64,000 bases of DNA from Spirosoma terrae. GTDB lineage: Bacteria; Bacteroidota; Bacteroidia; Cytophagales; Spirosomataceae. Positions within the stretch are counted from its first letter, which is position 1. The number at the start of each line of letters is the position of its first letter. Shown in pieces: positions 30,788 through 39,425 of this stretch. The notes beneath the pieces are model-generated. The model was not told the origin of the DNA. It searched no databases and was given only the letters and a program-made list of their open reading frames with translations. The translations under genes were made by a program, and so were the position numbers. Location: assembly GCF_010435915.1 (NCBI RefSeq), contig NZ_JAAFZH010000001.1:744001-808000 (forward strand). Reading direction: 5' to 3'.

Positions 30788-32455
30788 CTAGTTAGCGTAT
30801 TTCCGTCGACGTAGCAGTTGCCACGTAGCGCCAACTAAGCCGATCAACACCAACGGGCCAACCAGATTGAGTGCCTGCCATCCCATACGATTGGCGTCAA
30901 CGCGAATTTTGTCGAGCGGGCGAAGCGTTACGGTACGTGTCCGGGCGGCAATAACACCTTCCGGGTCGACCAGGTAATCAATCGCGTTTAAGGCAAAATC
31001 TTTATTGGCATACGTATTCCGTGTATAGCGGTCGAATCCCAGCGGATAAGGAGCGTTACGTTTGAAATCGACGTCGTTGACAATCAGGTCGCCGTCGGAA
31101 CAGACCAGCACCCGCGAGGCTACTCCTTCTGCCCGAAAGCCATTGGCTCGTGGATCGCCCGGAAGAATACGATTAGCAAACAGCGACTGGAATTTACCTT
31201 CCAGCAGGCAGCCAATAATTCGAGTGCCATCGTTGTAGGTTTTGGGATCGGGCTGTTGGCGCGCTTCGTTATACGAAATCAGGGCGGGTGCTTTCAGTAT
31301 TTTGGTGTAAGGAGACGTCAGCAGAAGGGGAGTTTTCTGAATACCAGCCGAACGTACCGTGTCGAGTGTGCTCACAAATCGTCCTAGAACAGCATCCAGA
31401 TTACGGACAATAGGGTTTCCTGAGCTACCAAAGTTGTTCAGGAGCGGATAGAATCGCCAGGGCAGTAGCTGAATATTCGGTTTGTCGCCCATATTGCCCA
31501 CGTTGAGCGGAATAGGCGCGCAATAGTAGTCTTTGACAACATCCCGATTGAGCCGCAAGCCCCATCGGAAAAATAAGTCGTCGAGGCCGAGATTGAGCGG
31601 TTGCGCGTAGGTACCTTCGTTGCTTACACTATCGACACGCTGGCCATCCACAAAAAACAGCGCCCGTCCACCTTTTACTACGTACTGATCTAATTTGAAG
31701 ATTTCGTCTTCCGAAAATGTCCGGTCCGGTTTAGGTACCAGAACCACATCGAGCCCTTCAATTGGTCCGGGCTTTGTCATGTCAATAAAAAACAGATCGT
31801 AATTCTCCTGAACAGAAGCCAGCAGATCGGCAAAACGCGATGGAGGTACCTGGGTATGGCCATATAGCAAACCGACCCGCCGACGATTCCCTTCGGTCTG
31901 TGACAGTTTTCGAATGGCCGATGCTAGTTGAAATTCGACGCCTTCGTACGATTGATTAAGCTGTTCCTCTTTTGAGGCTGTTTTATTTCCCTTCAGTAAC
32001 AATACGCCCGTTTCTTTGCCTTTGTAAGAAACAACCACGCCCGGAAATACGAGTTTTTCGGTACGTTTGCCGCCTTCCGTCGCAACCAGATTGGTGGGTA
32101 GCAATCCTAAGCGTTGCAGCTTGTCGATGAGTTTATTTTTATCGTCAATGCTAGTAAATGCATCGGGATTGATCGTGCGATACGTAATCTTGTTACCTGC
32201 AACGGCCTGAAATTCATCGAGTGTTTCGCGAACGGCTGTTTCCAGACGCTTAAAAGCAGGGGGTAAGTCGCCGGTCAGGTAAACGTCAATATGGACGTCG
32301 TCGGGCAGATCGGCCAGTAAGGTTTGCGTTGCTTTCGATAGGGTGTACCGTTTCTCCTGGGTTAGATCAAGACGAAAGAAAACAAACGCCGATAGGATAT
32401 TAATAACAACAAGAGCTGCTACAATGAGCAGTGTGCGGAAAGAAACCAATTTCAT
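30788..32455 (-). CDS. gldG: Gliding-motility ABC transporter accessory protein GldG
   Basis: GldG works with the GldA ATPase and GldF permease in gliding motility and protein secretion in Bacteroidetes. The 555 residues begin with one transmembrane helix (FRTLLIVAALVVINILSAFVFFRLDLTQEKRYTLSKATQTLL). They continue with an ABC-2 auxiliary periplasmic domain containing VDVVLVPKPDRTFSEDEIFKLDQYVVKGGRALFFVDGQ-type motifs, and end with a C-terminal helix (LVGPLVLIGLVGATWQLLRRRKY). Usually gldF lies directly upstream; here the upstream gene is a small coiled-coil protein, so gldG is separated from its partner. Confidence 0.92.
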   Translation of the reverse strand: MKLVSFRTLLIVAALVVINILSAFVFFRLDLTQEKRYTLSKATQTLLADLPDDVHIDVYLTGDLPPAFKRLETAVRETLDEFQAVAGNKITYRTINPDAFTSIDDKNKLIDKLQRLGLLPTNLVATEGGKRTEKLVFPGVVVSYKGKETGVLLLKGNKTASKEEQLNQSYEGVEFQLASAIRKLSQTEGNRRRVGLLYGHTQVPPSRFADLLASVQENYDLFFIDMTKPGPIEGLDVVLVPKPDRTFSEDEIFKLDQYVVKGGRALFFVDGQRVDSVSNEGTYAQPLNLGLDDLFFRWGLRLNRDVVKDYYCAPIPLNVGNMGDKPNIQLLPWRFYPLLNNFGSSGNPIVRNLDAVLGRFVSTLDTVRSAGIQKTPLLLTSPYTKILKAPALISYNEARQQPDPKTYNDGTRIIGCLLEGKFQSLFANRILPGDPRANGFRAEGVASRVLVCSDGDLIVNDVDFKRNAPYPLGFDRYTRNTYANKDFALNAIDYLVDPEGVIAARTRTVTLRPLDKIRVDANRMGWQALNLVGPLVLIGLVGATWQLLRRRKYAN

Positions 32456-32519
32456 ACGGCAATATAACGAGCAACGCGGCTGTAAAGTCTTTAGAACAGC
32501 CTGTTGTGCTACGTTGGCG

Positions 32520-32759
32520 CTAATTTAATCGGTGAATGGGAATCGTTCGCAAAATTTCCTGTGCATCGTTTTGGGCAACGGCCGGGCTTTCGAGGTCGGA
32601 GGCTTCCATGCCCAGTTCTTTCATAATGCGGTACTGACGGGCCTCTAAAAACGTTAGTCGCGATACAACCTGATTCAGGCGGCTGGTTTGCTCGTCCTGC
32701 TTGGCCTGCAACAGGGCCACTTTTCGTTCCAGTTCATCGATTCGTTCGTGGTCAGTCAT
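32520..32759 (-). CDS. Small coiled-coil protein, unknown function
   Basis: The 79-residue protein is mainly a predicted coiled coil (ERIDELERKVALLQAKQDEQTSRLNQVVSRLTFLEARQYRIMKEL), similar in style to SlyX-like proteins. It has no signal or membrane segment. The gene lies 64 bases upstream of gldG on the same strand. No function is recognised. Confidence 0.6.
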   Translation of the reverse strand: MTDHERIDELERKVALLQAKQDEQTSRLNQVVSRLTFLEARQYRIMKELGMEASDLESPAVAQNDAQEILRTIPIHRLN

Positions 32760-32843
32760 AGTGGGGGTTTATTTGCTTACATCAATTTTACATCAATTCA
32801 GGCAGAAAATGAAGCGTTTGCATTTATTTTTCATTCCTGACGC

Positions 32844-32867
32844 AACCCTTTTTGGCAACCCTCCGTA
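32844..32867 (+). promoter_or_regulatory. Candidate ECF-type promoter of the redox cluster
   Basis: AACC at 32844-32847 and CGTA at 32864-32867 are 16 bases apart, the classic ECF spacing, and a CTTTTT run follows the -35 element. The first gene starts 59 bases downstream. An ECF sigma gene lies in the same cluster, so autoregulation is possible. Confidence 0.45.
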
Positions 32868-32875
32868 TTGGCGGC

Positions 32876-32887
32876 TGAACCGGTTCA
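32876..32887 (+). promoter_or_regulatory. 12-bp perfect palindrome near the transcription start
   Basis: TGAACCGGTTCA is perfectly self-complementary and lies about 9 bases after the candidate ECF -10 element and 40 bases before the start codon. It could be an operator; no second copy was noticed. Confidence 0.35.
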
Positions 32888-32926
32888 ACTGTTCTTTTTA
32901 TCACGCTAAAAAACACAGTTGATACA

Positions 32927-33769
32927 ATGAAAACGTTTGTTTATAGCCGTCATTGGCTTGTAGGAATGACTTTGTTGATCGTAACACTAATGGGGTGTAA
33001 GGATGACGAAAACCCTACCACCGTGTCGGACGTATCGTTGGGCATGACCTCGTTAGGCAACGTAATGACCGGGGCTGGCGGAAAAACGCTCTACTTTTTT
33101 GCGCCCGATGTGTCGGGGGTGTCGAGTTGTTCGGGGGGCTGTAAGGAAACATGGCCCGTTTTTTACAAAGAGAATCCCTCGTTGGGGACGGGGTTGAAAG
33201 CTGCCGACTTCGCTACAATTACGCGAGCCGATGGCGATAAGCAGACAACCTACAAAGGATGGCCACTCTATTATTACAAAAACGACGCGAAAGCTGGCGA
33301 CGTAACTGGGGAGAATATTGGGAATGTATGGTCAGTGGCTAAAGCGAATTACACCGTGATGCTGGCGTCGAGACAACTGGTTGGTAATGATGGTAAAAAC
33401 TATACTTTTGATACCAAAGAAGGTACTGGAAGTTCCATTTTTCTGACCGATAGTCTAGGACGTACGCTTTACGCGTTTGCGCCCGACAAATTCAAGAAGA
33501 ATACGTATACCAAAGCAGATTTGAGCAATAACGCTACGTGGCCCATCTTTGAAACGTCATCTACGATTGGCGAAATTCCATCCGCTTTGGCTAAAACGGA
33601 TTTTGCTACGATTACGGCCGTAGGAAAAACGCAGCTGACGTATAAAGGATGGCCTCTGTATTACTTTGGGGCTGATCAGGGCCAGCGGGGAAGTACAAAG
33701 GGAGTAAGTGTACCAAGACCAGGGGTATGGCCAGTTGTGAATGCTACGTCGCCAGTAGCCCCGAATTAG
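32927..33769 (+). CDS. Lipoprotein with two PF03640-type repeats
   Basis: The 280-residue protein has a signal peptide ending in lipobox TLMGC. It has two copies of the 'secreted repeat' of PF03640: GKTLYFFAPDVSG...CSGGCKETWPVF...GWPLYYYKND, then GRTLYAFAPDKFK...NNATWPIF...GWPLYYFGAD. The second copy has lost the cysteine pair. The family is often found near electron-transport proteins, but its function is not proven. It heads a cluster with an ECF sigma factor, an anti-sigma/barrel protein, Rieske, cytochrome b-like and YceI proteins. Confidence 0.87.
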   Translation: MKTFVYSRHWLVGMTLLIVTLMGCKDDENPTTVSDVSLGMTSLGNVMTGAGGKTLYFFAPDVSGVSSCSGGCKETWPVFYKENPSLGTGLKAADFATITRADGDKQTTYKGWPLYYYKNDAKAGDVTGENIGNVWSVAKANYTVMLASRQLVGNDGKNYTFDTKEGTGSSIFLTDSLGRTLYAFAPDKFKKNTYTKADLSNNATWPIFETSSTIGEIPSALAKTDFATITAVGKTQLTYKGWPLYYFGADQGQRGSTKGVSVPRPGVWPVVNATSPVAPN

Positions 33770-33818
33770 TGCTTTTGATTGGGTTTGCATGTACAGGCCA
33801 CGAACGATAACCTAAACT

Positions 33819-34397
33819 TTGTCCAACGCATCAAACATACCTGCTTTACCTGAACTGCTGGCTGGTTGCCTTCGCAACCACCGGCGCAGTCAGGAGCTGC
33901 TTTACAGGCAGTTCTATGGGTATGCCATGAGCGTTTGCCTACGATATGCTCCCACCCGTGAGGGAGCGCTGGAGGTGTTGAACGATGGTTTTCTGAAGGT
34001 ATTTACCCGCCTGGATCAGTATGAGCCAACCCAGTCCTTTAAGGGGTGGCTACGGCGAATTCTGATCAACACGGCCGTGGATCATTACCGCCAGGAGGTA
34101 CGTCATTTTTACCATGAAGATGTTGAACAAGCCGATCAGATCGCTGGAACCGAGTCGATAGACGCTTATAGTCAGCTTGCTCACGAAGAACTGATGCGAT
34201 TAATTCAACAATTATCACCCGCCTATCGGTTGGTGTTTAACTTATATGTGATTGATGGCTTCACCCACGACGAAATAGCCTCCCAGTTGGGTATTTCCGT
34301 TGGGGCGTCGAAGTCGAACCTGGCCCGGGCGCGGGAAAATCTACGCCAGTTATTGAAACAATTGAATTACGACGAGTATGCAAGAGCTAACCGATGA
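33819..34397 (+). CDS. RNA polymerase sigma-70 factor, ECF subfamily
   Basis: The 192-residue protein shows ECF region 2 (QELLYRQFYGYAMSVCLRYAPTREGALEVLNDGFLKVFTRLDQYEPTQSFKGWLRRILINTAVDHYR) and region 4 (LIQQLSPAYRLVFNLYVIDGFTHDEIASQLGISVGASKSNLARARENLRQLL). The start is the TTG at 33819: the only upstream ATG in this frame (33789) meets a stop after eight codons. The next gene overlaps its 3' end by 20 bases, so the two are translationally coupled. Confidence 0.92.
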   Translation: MSNASNIPALPELLAGCLRNHRRSQELLYRQFYGYAMSVCLRYAPTREGALEVLNDGFLKVFTRLDQYEPTQSFKGWLRRILINTAVDHYRQEVRHFYHEDVEQADQIAGTESIDAYSQLAHEELMRLIQQLSPAYRLVFNLYVIDGFTHDEIASQLGISVGASKSNLARARENLRQLLKQLNYDEYARANR

Positions 34398-35877
34398 CCA
34401 ATTGGACGGACTCTTCAGAAAGTCGGCTGAAGAGTTTGAACCACCTTATGATCCGGCGGCCTGGGAGGCTATGAAGGATCAGCTTGATGACCGGGACCGG
34501 GCTGCTTTCTGGAAAAAATGGTTGCCCTGGGGAGTGCCTTTACTGCTGCTGTTGTTGATGAGCGGAGTCTGGTATACGTATCGGCAGGTTCGGCCCGACG
34601 TAAGTAATTCTGCGAAGCCGGTAAGCACTACTAAAAAAAGTGAGACAGGCCAGCAGCGGGTGCAGTCTCCAGTAGCCTTACATTCAGGACGGCCCAAAGC
34701 GGAGCAGACAGAGCCAGTTGCTTTAGCTAGATCAGGGATTATCGTAGAAAAAAGCAAAGGTTTCTCCGCAGAACCTGCTCAAAAAGAAAGCCAGTTGATC
34801 AGTAGAAAGCAAAAGTATAGTGATGACAGATCCAGGAACGGGTCAGATAACGTACATCCACAGGTAGGTCGTAAATCGGTAATTATTACTAGAAATACTG
34901 CAACAAAGGATCACCTGACTGCGTATGAGGAGAAAGTGAACGATCGAACCAACAACTATGAGCGGAGGAATACCAGCAATAAACAATTGTCAATCCGTAA
35001 AACTGGTAGTTCATTGAGTTCACGAAACCCCCAAACGTTACAAGAGTCGCCCTTAGATCGACCATCAGATGATCTGGTCGCTGATCGGCAAGCTCGTACA
35101 GTGAATGCCGTATTGCCGTTGACTGTAGATAATCTTGGTCAATTACCTAAAATCGCTACGTTGACTATCCGACCCGCTAAGTGGAACAAATTGATAGGTT
35201 TAGCGGATCGGGACGTAACAGCGCCGGAACCTGGCGAGCCTGTGTCTATGCCGGTCTCAATGCCTGTTCTGCAACGCGGTTTTAGTGTTCGATTGGCAGT
35301 TGCGCCCGATTTAAGTGCCGTTGGTTTACAGAATTTTACGAGACCTGGTACTAACCTTGGTGCTTTACTGGAATATCGGTTATCATCCCGGTGGAGCGTT
35401 CAGACGGGCGTTATCTGGAGCATGAAGCGGTATAAAGCCGGCGGGGATCAATATGATGCTGATCTGGACTACTGGACAAAATTTCCCAAAAAACCGGAAG
35501 AAATCAGCGGGCAATGCAGCATGATTGATATTCCAATCAATGTGCGTTATGATATTGCCGTTCAGCCACGATTGGATAAGCAAGTACAGCCCAGTCGTTG
35601 GTTTGTAAGTGGTGGCGTTACGTCCTACGTTACGTTGAAAGAAGATTATTCATATACATATTCGGCTCACTCGTATGGAGTGAAGCAATGGACAGCTCCG
35701 TCGGGCGGCTACGGGTTTAGCCAGCTAAATCTGTCAGTGGGCTACGAGCGGGCGTTGGGTCGACGGTTGTCGTGGCAGGTTGAACCGTTTCTGAAGGCGC
35801 CACTGAAGGGCGTTGGGTTTTTCAAAATAGATCTTCTGAGCACAGGCGCTTTTTTATCAATTCGATACAAGCTATAA
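34378..35877 (+). CDS. Anti-sigma-like protein fused to an outer-membrane barrel domain
   Basis: The 499-residue protein has three parts. Residues 1-43 are acidic and cytoplasmic (LTDDQLDGLFRKSAEEFEPPYDPAAWEAMKDQLDDRD), a pattern found in Bacteroidetes anti-sigma factors. Residues 45-66 are one transmembrane helix. A low-complexity Ser/Thr/Arg/Gln-rich linker of about 200 residues follows. The last 200 residues look like a PorT-type beta-barrel (FSVRLAVAPDLSAVGL, GALLEYRLSSRWSVQTGVIWS, DIPINVRYDI, WFVSGGVTSYVTL, LNLSVGYERALGRRLSWQVEPFLKAPL, FLSIRYKL). The linker is long enough to cross the periplasm. Overlap with the ECF sigma gene supports control of that factor; a signal path from the outer membrane is an inference. 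Confidence 0.78.
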   Translation: MQELTDDQLDGLFRKSAEEFEPPYDPAAWEAMKDQLDDRDRAAFWKKWLPWGVPLLLLLLMSGVWYTYRQVRPDVSNSAKPVSTTKKSETGQQRVQSPVALHSGRPKAEQTEPVALARSGIIVEKSKGFSAEPAQKESQLISRKQKYSDDRSRNGSDNVHPQVGRKSVIITRNTATKDHLTAYEEKVNDRTNNYERRNTSNKQLSIRKTGSSLSSRNPQTLQESPLDRPSDDLVADRQARTVNAVLPLTVDNLGQLPKIATLTIRPAKWNKLIGLADRDVTAPEPGEPVSMPVSMPVLQRGFSVRLAVAPDLSAVGLQNFTRPGTNLGALLEYRLSSRWSVQTGVIWSMKRYKAGGDQYDADLDYWTKFPKKPEEISGQCSMIDIPINVRYDIAVQPRLDKQVQPSRWFVSGGVTSYVTLKEDYSYTYSAHSYGVKQWTAPSGGYGFSQLNLSVGYERALGRRLSWQVEPFLKAPLKGVGFFKIDLLSTGAFLSIRYKL

Positions 35878-35958
35878 CTGCGTATGGTAAACATGTACAG
35901 ACTGCTTAACTAGGCGTCATTCGATGTATCTACATTTAATAACTTTCTAAAAAACACG

Positions 35959-36474
35959 ATGATGAATCCAACGACCGATCAAATGAAGCGCGGTGAGTTT
36001 TTGCGCAGTCTGGGAATGAGCAGTGCCGCTTTGATGGCCTTTTATTGCATGGGTACTGGTTTGACTGCCTGCTCCAGTAAAAGTGATGATCCGTCGCCAG
36101 GAACGGGTTCGGGCACAACGCCCTCCACCGGCATTACCGGCAATGCAAACACATCGGCCGGAGCCATTAATTTTACCCTCGATTTAACGGATTCAAACTT
36201 TAGTAAGCTCAAAACGGCGGGTCAATACGTATTGGTCGGCAGCTTAATTGTGGCTAAAATCGCTAATGGGTCGTTCGTTGCGCTGTCTAAAGCCTGCACC
36301 CACGAAGGATCGGATGTGCAGTATCGGGTAACCCAGAATGATTTTTATTGCAATAATCACGGCTCAGAATTCAGCACAACAGGAGCCGTTGAGGTTGGCC
36401 CGGCCACCAGAGCGCTGACGCAATACAAAACAGCACTTAGTACAGACGGAAACTCGTTATCGGTAACGGCTTAA
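35959..36474 (+). CDS. Rieske [2Fe-2S] lipoprotein
   Basis: The 171-residue protein has a Tat-like signal (MKRGEFLRSLGMSSAALMAFY) with a lipobox-like GLTACS, a Gly/Ser/Thr-rich linker, and a Rieske domain. The cluster ligands are the Cys and His of KACTHEGSD and the Cys and His of DFYCNNHGSEF; the spacing matches minimal Rieske ferredoxin-like proteins. It would carry electrons outside the cytoplasm. The cytochrome b-like membrane gene begins 2 bases after its stop. Confidence 0.9.
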   Translation: MMNPTTDQMKRGEFLRSLGMSSAALMAFYCMGTGLTACSSKSDDPSPGTGSGTTPSTGITGNANTSAGAINFTLDLTDSNFSKLKTAGQYVLVGSLIVAKIANGSFVALSKACTHEGSDVQYRVTQNDFYCNNHGSEFSTTGAVEVGPATRALTQYKTALSTDGNSLSVTA

Positions 36475-36476
36475 GC

Positions 36477-37160
36477 ATGAAATATATCTTGTTGATTGTA
36501 AGTCTGCTGGGAACAGTTAGTTCATTGCAGGCACAGGACTCAACATCCGTCGGAGGTCATACTCCGACGGATACATTACCGACCAAGAACGAAGCCGATG
36601 CGCTACTGGCCGATCTTACCGACTCGTCCGAAACTCAGCCATTGCTGCCGCATAAAATGATTTTTACGCAGCGTGCACTCTGGGGCAAAAAAGGCTTGTT
36701 ACGGGCTATTAATGTGGCTCCATTAACCACCGAAGGGCGCGCCCATGAACTGAAGGTTCGTCGGACAATGCTTGTGGCGCATCAGGTAGCTGGTTTTGTT
36801 ACGTTGGCTGGTTTTGTAGCCCAGGGACTGCTGGGTGCCAAACTCTATAATGCAAAAGGACAGGAATACGTTGATACCAAACAGTGGCACGAACGTATGG
36901 CCGGGATCATTAACGTTACGTATGGAACGACAATGGTATTGTCGTTAGGGGCACCGCCCCCTATGATCGGAGCCAAGCGGGGATTTACGACTATCAAACT
37001 GCATAAATACCTGGCTATTGTGCATATAACCGGAATGGTGGCAACAAATATTCTGGCTCATATGATTGATTCGAATCCCGAGTTAAAACCTTATCACAGA
37101 GCAGCCGCTTACACAACGTTCGGGGCATTTGCAGCGTCGATTGTTGCTATAAAATTCTAA
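36477..37160 (+). CDS. Cytochrome b561-like membrane protein with signal peptide
   Basis: The 227-residue protein has a signal peptide (cut after LQAQ), an acidic periplasmic stretch, and then four hydrophobic helices. Histidines recur at helix positions: LVAHQVAGF, KQWHERMAGI, TTIKLHKYLAIVHITGM and ILAHMID, then YHRAAAY. That pattern suggests a b-type heme membrane protein, but I do not recognise a named family with certainty. Position directly between Rieske and YceI genes supports a role in electron transfer. Confidence 0.7.
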   Translation: MKYILLIVSLLGTVSSLQAQDSTSVGGHTPTDTLPTKNEADALLADLTDSSETQPLLPHKMIFTQRALWGKKGLLRAINVAPLTTEGRAHELKVRRTMLVAHQVAGFVTLAGFVAQGLLGAKLYNAKGQEYVDTKQWHERMAGIINVTYGTTMVLSLGAPPPMIGAKRGFTTIKLHKYLAIVHITGMVATNILAHMIDSNPELKPYHRAAAYTTFGAFAASIVAIKF

Positions 37161-37164
37161 GCGT

Positions 37165-37725
37165 ATGAAAAATTATCTGATTCCGAATGGCTACTGGTTA
37201 GCCATCATACTTCTTTGTGCCTTTGCGAAACCAATGGGCAAGCGCAAGTTGATGGCCGATAAAACGGCTTCGACCGTTACGTATGCTGCCAAGCACCCTA
37301 TGCACAACTGGGAGGGGGTTAGCCGGGACGTGAACTGCGCCATGATCTATAACGACGACACCAAACAACCCGAGAGCATAGCCGTTTCGATTAAAGTTGC
37401 TTCATTTGATAGTGATAATAACAATCGCGATTCGCACGCTATCGAGGTGCTGGATGGCCTTACCTATCCGAACGTAACGTTTTCATGCTCCGACATCAAG
37501 GCCAACGAAAGTGGTACGTTGACAGCTAAGGGTAATCTGACGTTTCATGGGATAACAAAATCCGTTACAGTGCAGGTAACTCGCAAAGAATCAGCTGGTA
37601 AAATGATGATGTCGGGCGAGTTCCCGGTCATGCTGAGTGACTATAAAATTGAGCGTCCATCACTGATGGGTATGAAAACTGAAGATGGAATCATGCTTCG
37701 GTTTAATGTAGTATTTGCTTTGTGA
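37165..37725 (+). CDS. YceI-like lipocalin-fold protein
   Basis: The 186-residue protein has an N-terminal signal segment and a YceI domain: STVTYAAKHPMHNWEGVSRDVNCAM, VKVASFDSDNNNRDSHAIEVLDGLTYPNVTFSCSDIK, LTAKGNLTFHGITKSVTVQV and GEFPVMLSDYKIERPSLMGMKTEDGIMLRFNVVF. YceI proteins bind isoprenoid-like lipids such as quinones in the periplasm. The gene starts 4 bases after the cytochrome b-like gene, closing the redox cluster. A quinone-linked role fits the neighbours. Confidence 0.92.
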   Translation: MKNYLIPNGYWLAIILLCAFAKPMGKRKLMADKTASTVTYAAKHPMHNWEGVSRDVNCAMIYNDDTKQPESIAVSIKVASFDSDNNNRDSHAIEVLDGLTYPNVTFSCSDIKANESGTLTAKGNLTFHGITKSVTVQVTRKESAGKMMMSGEFPVMLSDYKIERPSLMGMKTEDGIMLRFNVVFAL

Positions 37726-37797
37726 ATATATTGCATTCTTGATTGGGAGCCGTATAAGATTCGGTACTCCTGACCTGGATGAACTATAGTCTGGCAG

Positions 37798-39291
37798 ATG
37801 AAACTACGCTACCTTCCTCTTTTCTTATTACTTACCAGTACGGTTTTCGCGCAAAAACTAATTTCTACCCAACGTATTCAGGCTTTTGATGCCTATGTAG
37901 AGACAGTTAGAAAACAATGGGATGTGCCGGGTTTGGCCATCACGGTCGTCAAGGATAATCAGGTAATTTTCAAAAAAGGGTATGGCGTTCGGGAACTGGG
38001 TAAGCCGGAACCCGTTGATACGCAAACCCTGTTTGCCTGCGCTTCAACGACCAAAGCCATGACCGTTACGTTGATGGGGATGCTGGTTGATGAAGGCAAA
38101 CTTGCCTGGGATGATCCCGTATTGAAATACCTTCCTGAGCTTCAGTTATATGATCCCTACGTAACGCGTGCGTTGACAATTCGCGATTTGCTGATCCACG
38201 ATACGGGCGTTGGGAGTACTGACTTCATGACGGGCTCCATGACCATTTCGGCCAATGAGATGTTCAGGCGTATGCAGCTGGTGAAGCCGAGCTATTCGTT
38301 CAGGGCCGGGTTTGTGTACCAAAATACGTTTTATTCGGCTGCTGGTCGAGTCATTGAACGTATCGTTGGCAAGACGTGGGCCGATTATCTGAAAGAGCGA
38401 ATTTTTATGCCGCTGGGAATGACCCGGACGGCGCCGAAACGGAGCTACATCAACGACAGCAATCAAACAAAACCACATTTTGCCATTAACGACACGATTC
38501 GGGTGATCGATTACGGTACCGACAGCGAAATTGGCTCGGCGGGGGCGGTTTGGTCGTCGGCTGATGATATTAGTAAGTGGGTCATCTGTATGCTGGATAG
38601 TAGTAAATACGGCGGAGGGCGCTTGCTGAAACCCGAGACCTGGGCTGAGGTATTCAAGCCGCAAACGTTCTTCCCGGAAGATGAATACCCAACCATGCAA
38701 ATCCTGAAACCAAACTGGCGAACCTACGGCCTGGGCTGGTATCAGCATGATTATAAAGGGCATAAAGTTAATTTTCATACCGGCAGTCTGGCGGGGCTAA
38801 CGGCGATTATTGGCCAATTACCCGACGAAAAGCTGGGCGTTTATGTGTTCGGGAATTACGATCATGCTGAAGTTCGTCATGCGCTTATGTACAAAACGTT
38901 CGACTGGTTTGCGCTGGGTGGCAATCGTGACTGGAGCGGTGAGTTTAAAACCTTGTACGCAAATGCTAAAGAAGACGCTAAAAAAGCCCGACAAAACTTC
39001 GTTGCCGGGCGCGTGGCTAATACGAAACCGTCGTTGCCCTTGGCGCACTATGCCGGTACCTATACCAGCCCCCTGTATGGAAAGGTAGAGATTACGGTAG
39101 AGGGCGATCGGTTGTTAGTCAATGTAAATGACAATACGACCAATGCTACTTTGTCGCACTGGCACTACGATACGTTCTACGGACCCTATAAAAAAGCCTG
39201 GTATGGCAATGCGCTGGCTCAGTTTCGTCTGGGTGAGTCGGGTAAAATCGATACGTTAACTGTGGCGGGTATGACGTTTAAGCGACAATGA
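37798..39291 (+). CDS. Secreted serine hydrolase, beta-lactamase/AmpC-like, with DUF3471-type tail
   Basis: The 497-residue protein has a signal peptide (TSTVFAQ). The beta-lactamase-related (PF00144) catalytic residues are visible: the Ser and Lys of CASTTKAM, the Tyr of VYQNTFYSAAGRVIE and the HTGSLAG motif. A C-terminal beta-rich domain (LPLAHYAGTYTSPLYGKVEITVEGDRLLVNV) resembles DUF3471. Proteins of this family are usually esterases or peptidases rather than true beta-lactamases. The gene is separate from its neighbours. Confidence 0.9.
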   Translation: MKLRYLPLFLLLTSTVFAQKLISTQRIQAFDAYVETVRKQWDVPGLAITVVKDNQVIFKKGYGVRELGKPEPVDTQTLFACASTTKAMTVTLMGMLVDEGKLAWDDPVLKYLPELQLYDPYVTRALTIRDLLIHDTGVGSTDFMTGSMTISANEMFRRMQLVKPSYSFRAGFVYQNTFYSAAGRVIERIVGKTWADYLKERIFMPLGMTRTAPKRSYINDSNQTKPHFAINDTIRVIDYGTDSEIGSAGAVWSSADDISKWVICMLDSSKYGGGRLLKPETWAEVFKPQTFFPEDEYPTMQILKPNWRTYGLGWYQHDYKGHKVNFHTGSLAGLTAIIGQLPDEKLGVYVFGNYDHAEVRHALMYKTFDWFALGGNRDWSGEFKTLYANAKEDAKKARQNFVAGRVANTKPSLPLAHYAGTYTSPLYGKVEITVEGDRLLVNVNDNTTNATLSHWHYDTFYGPYKKAWYGNALAQFRLGESGKIDTLTVAGMTFKRQ

Positions 39292-39425
39292 AATACCTGA
39301 TTTAACTGATAAGTCAGGCTGTGAATATAGGTTTGCCGGAACCAAAATATAGGTTTTCCCTGATTGAGAAAGAGTTTTGCTGGCGAGACCTTTGTTACGT
39401 TCATTTCCTCTAGTTACTACCCAAC

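Noticed and set aside
38146-38778. 210-residue minus-strand reading frame within the serine hydrolase gene
   Set aside because: The plus strand encodes an intact enzyme with all catalytic motifs; the antisense product resembles nothing known.
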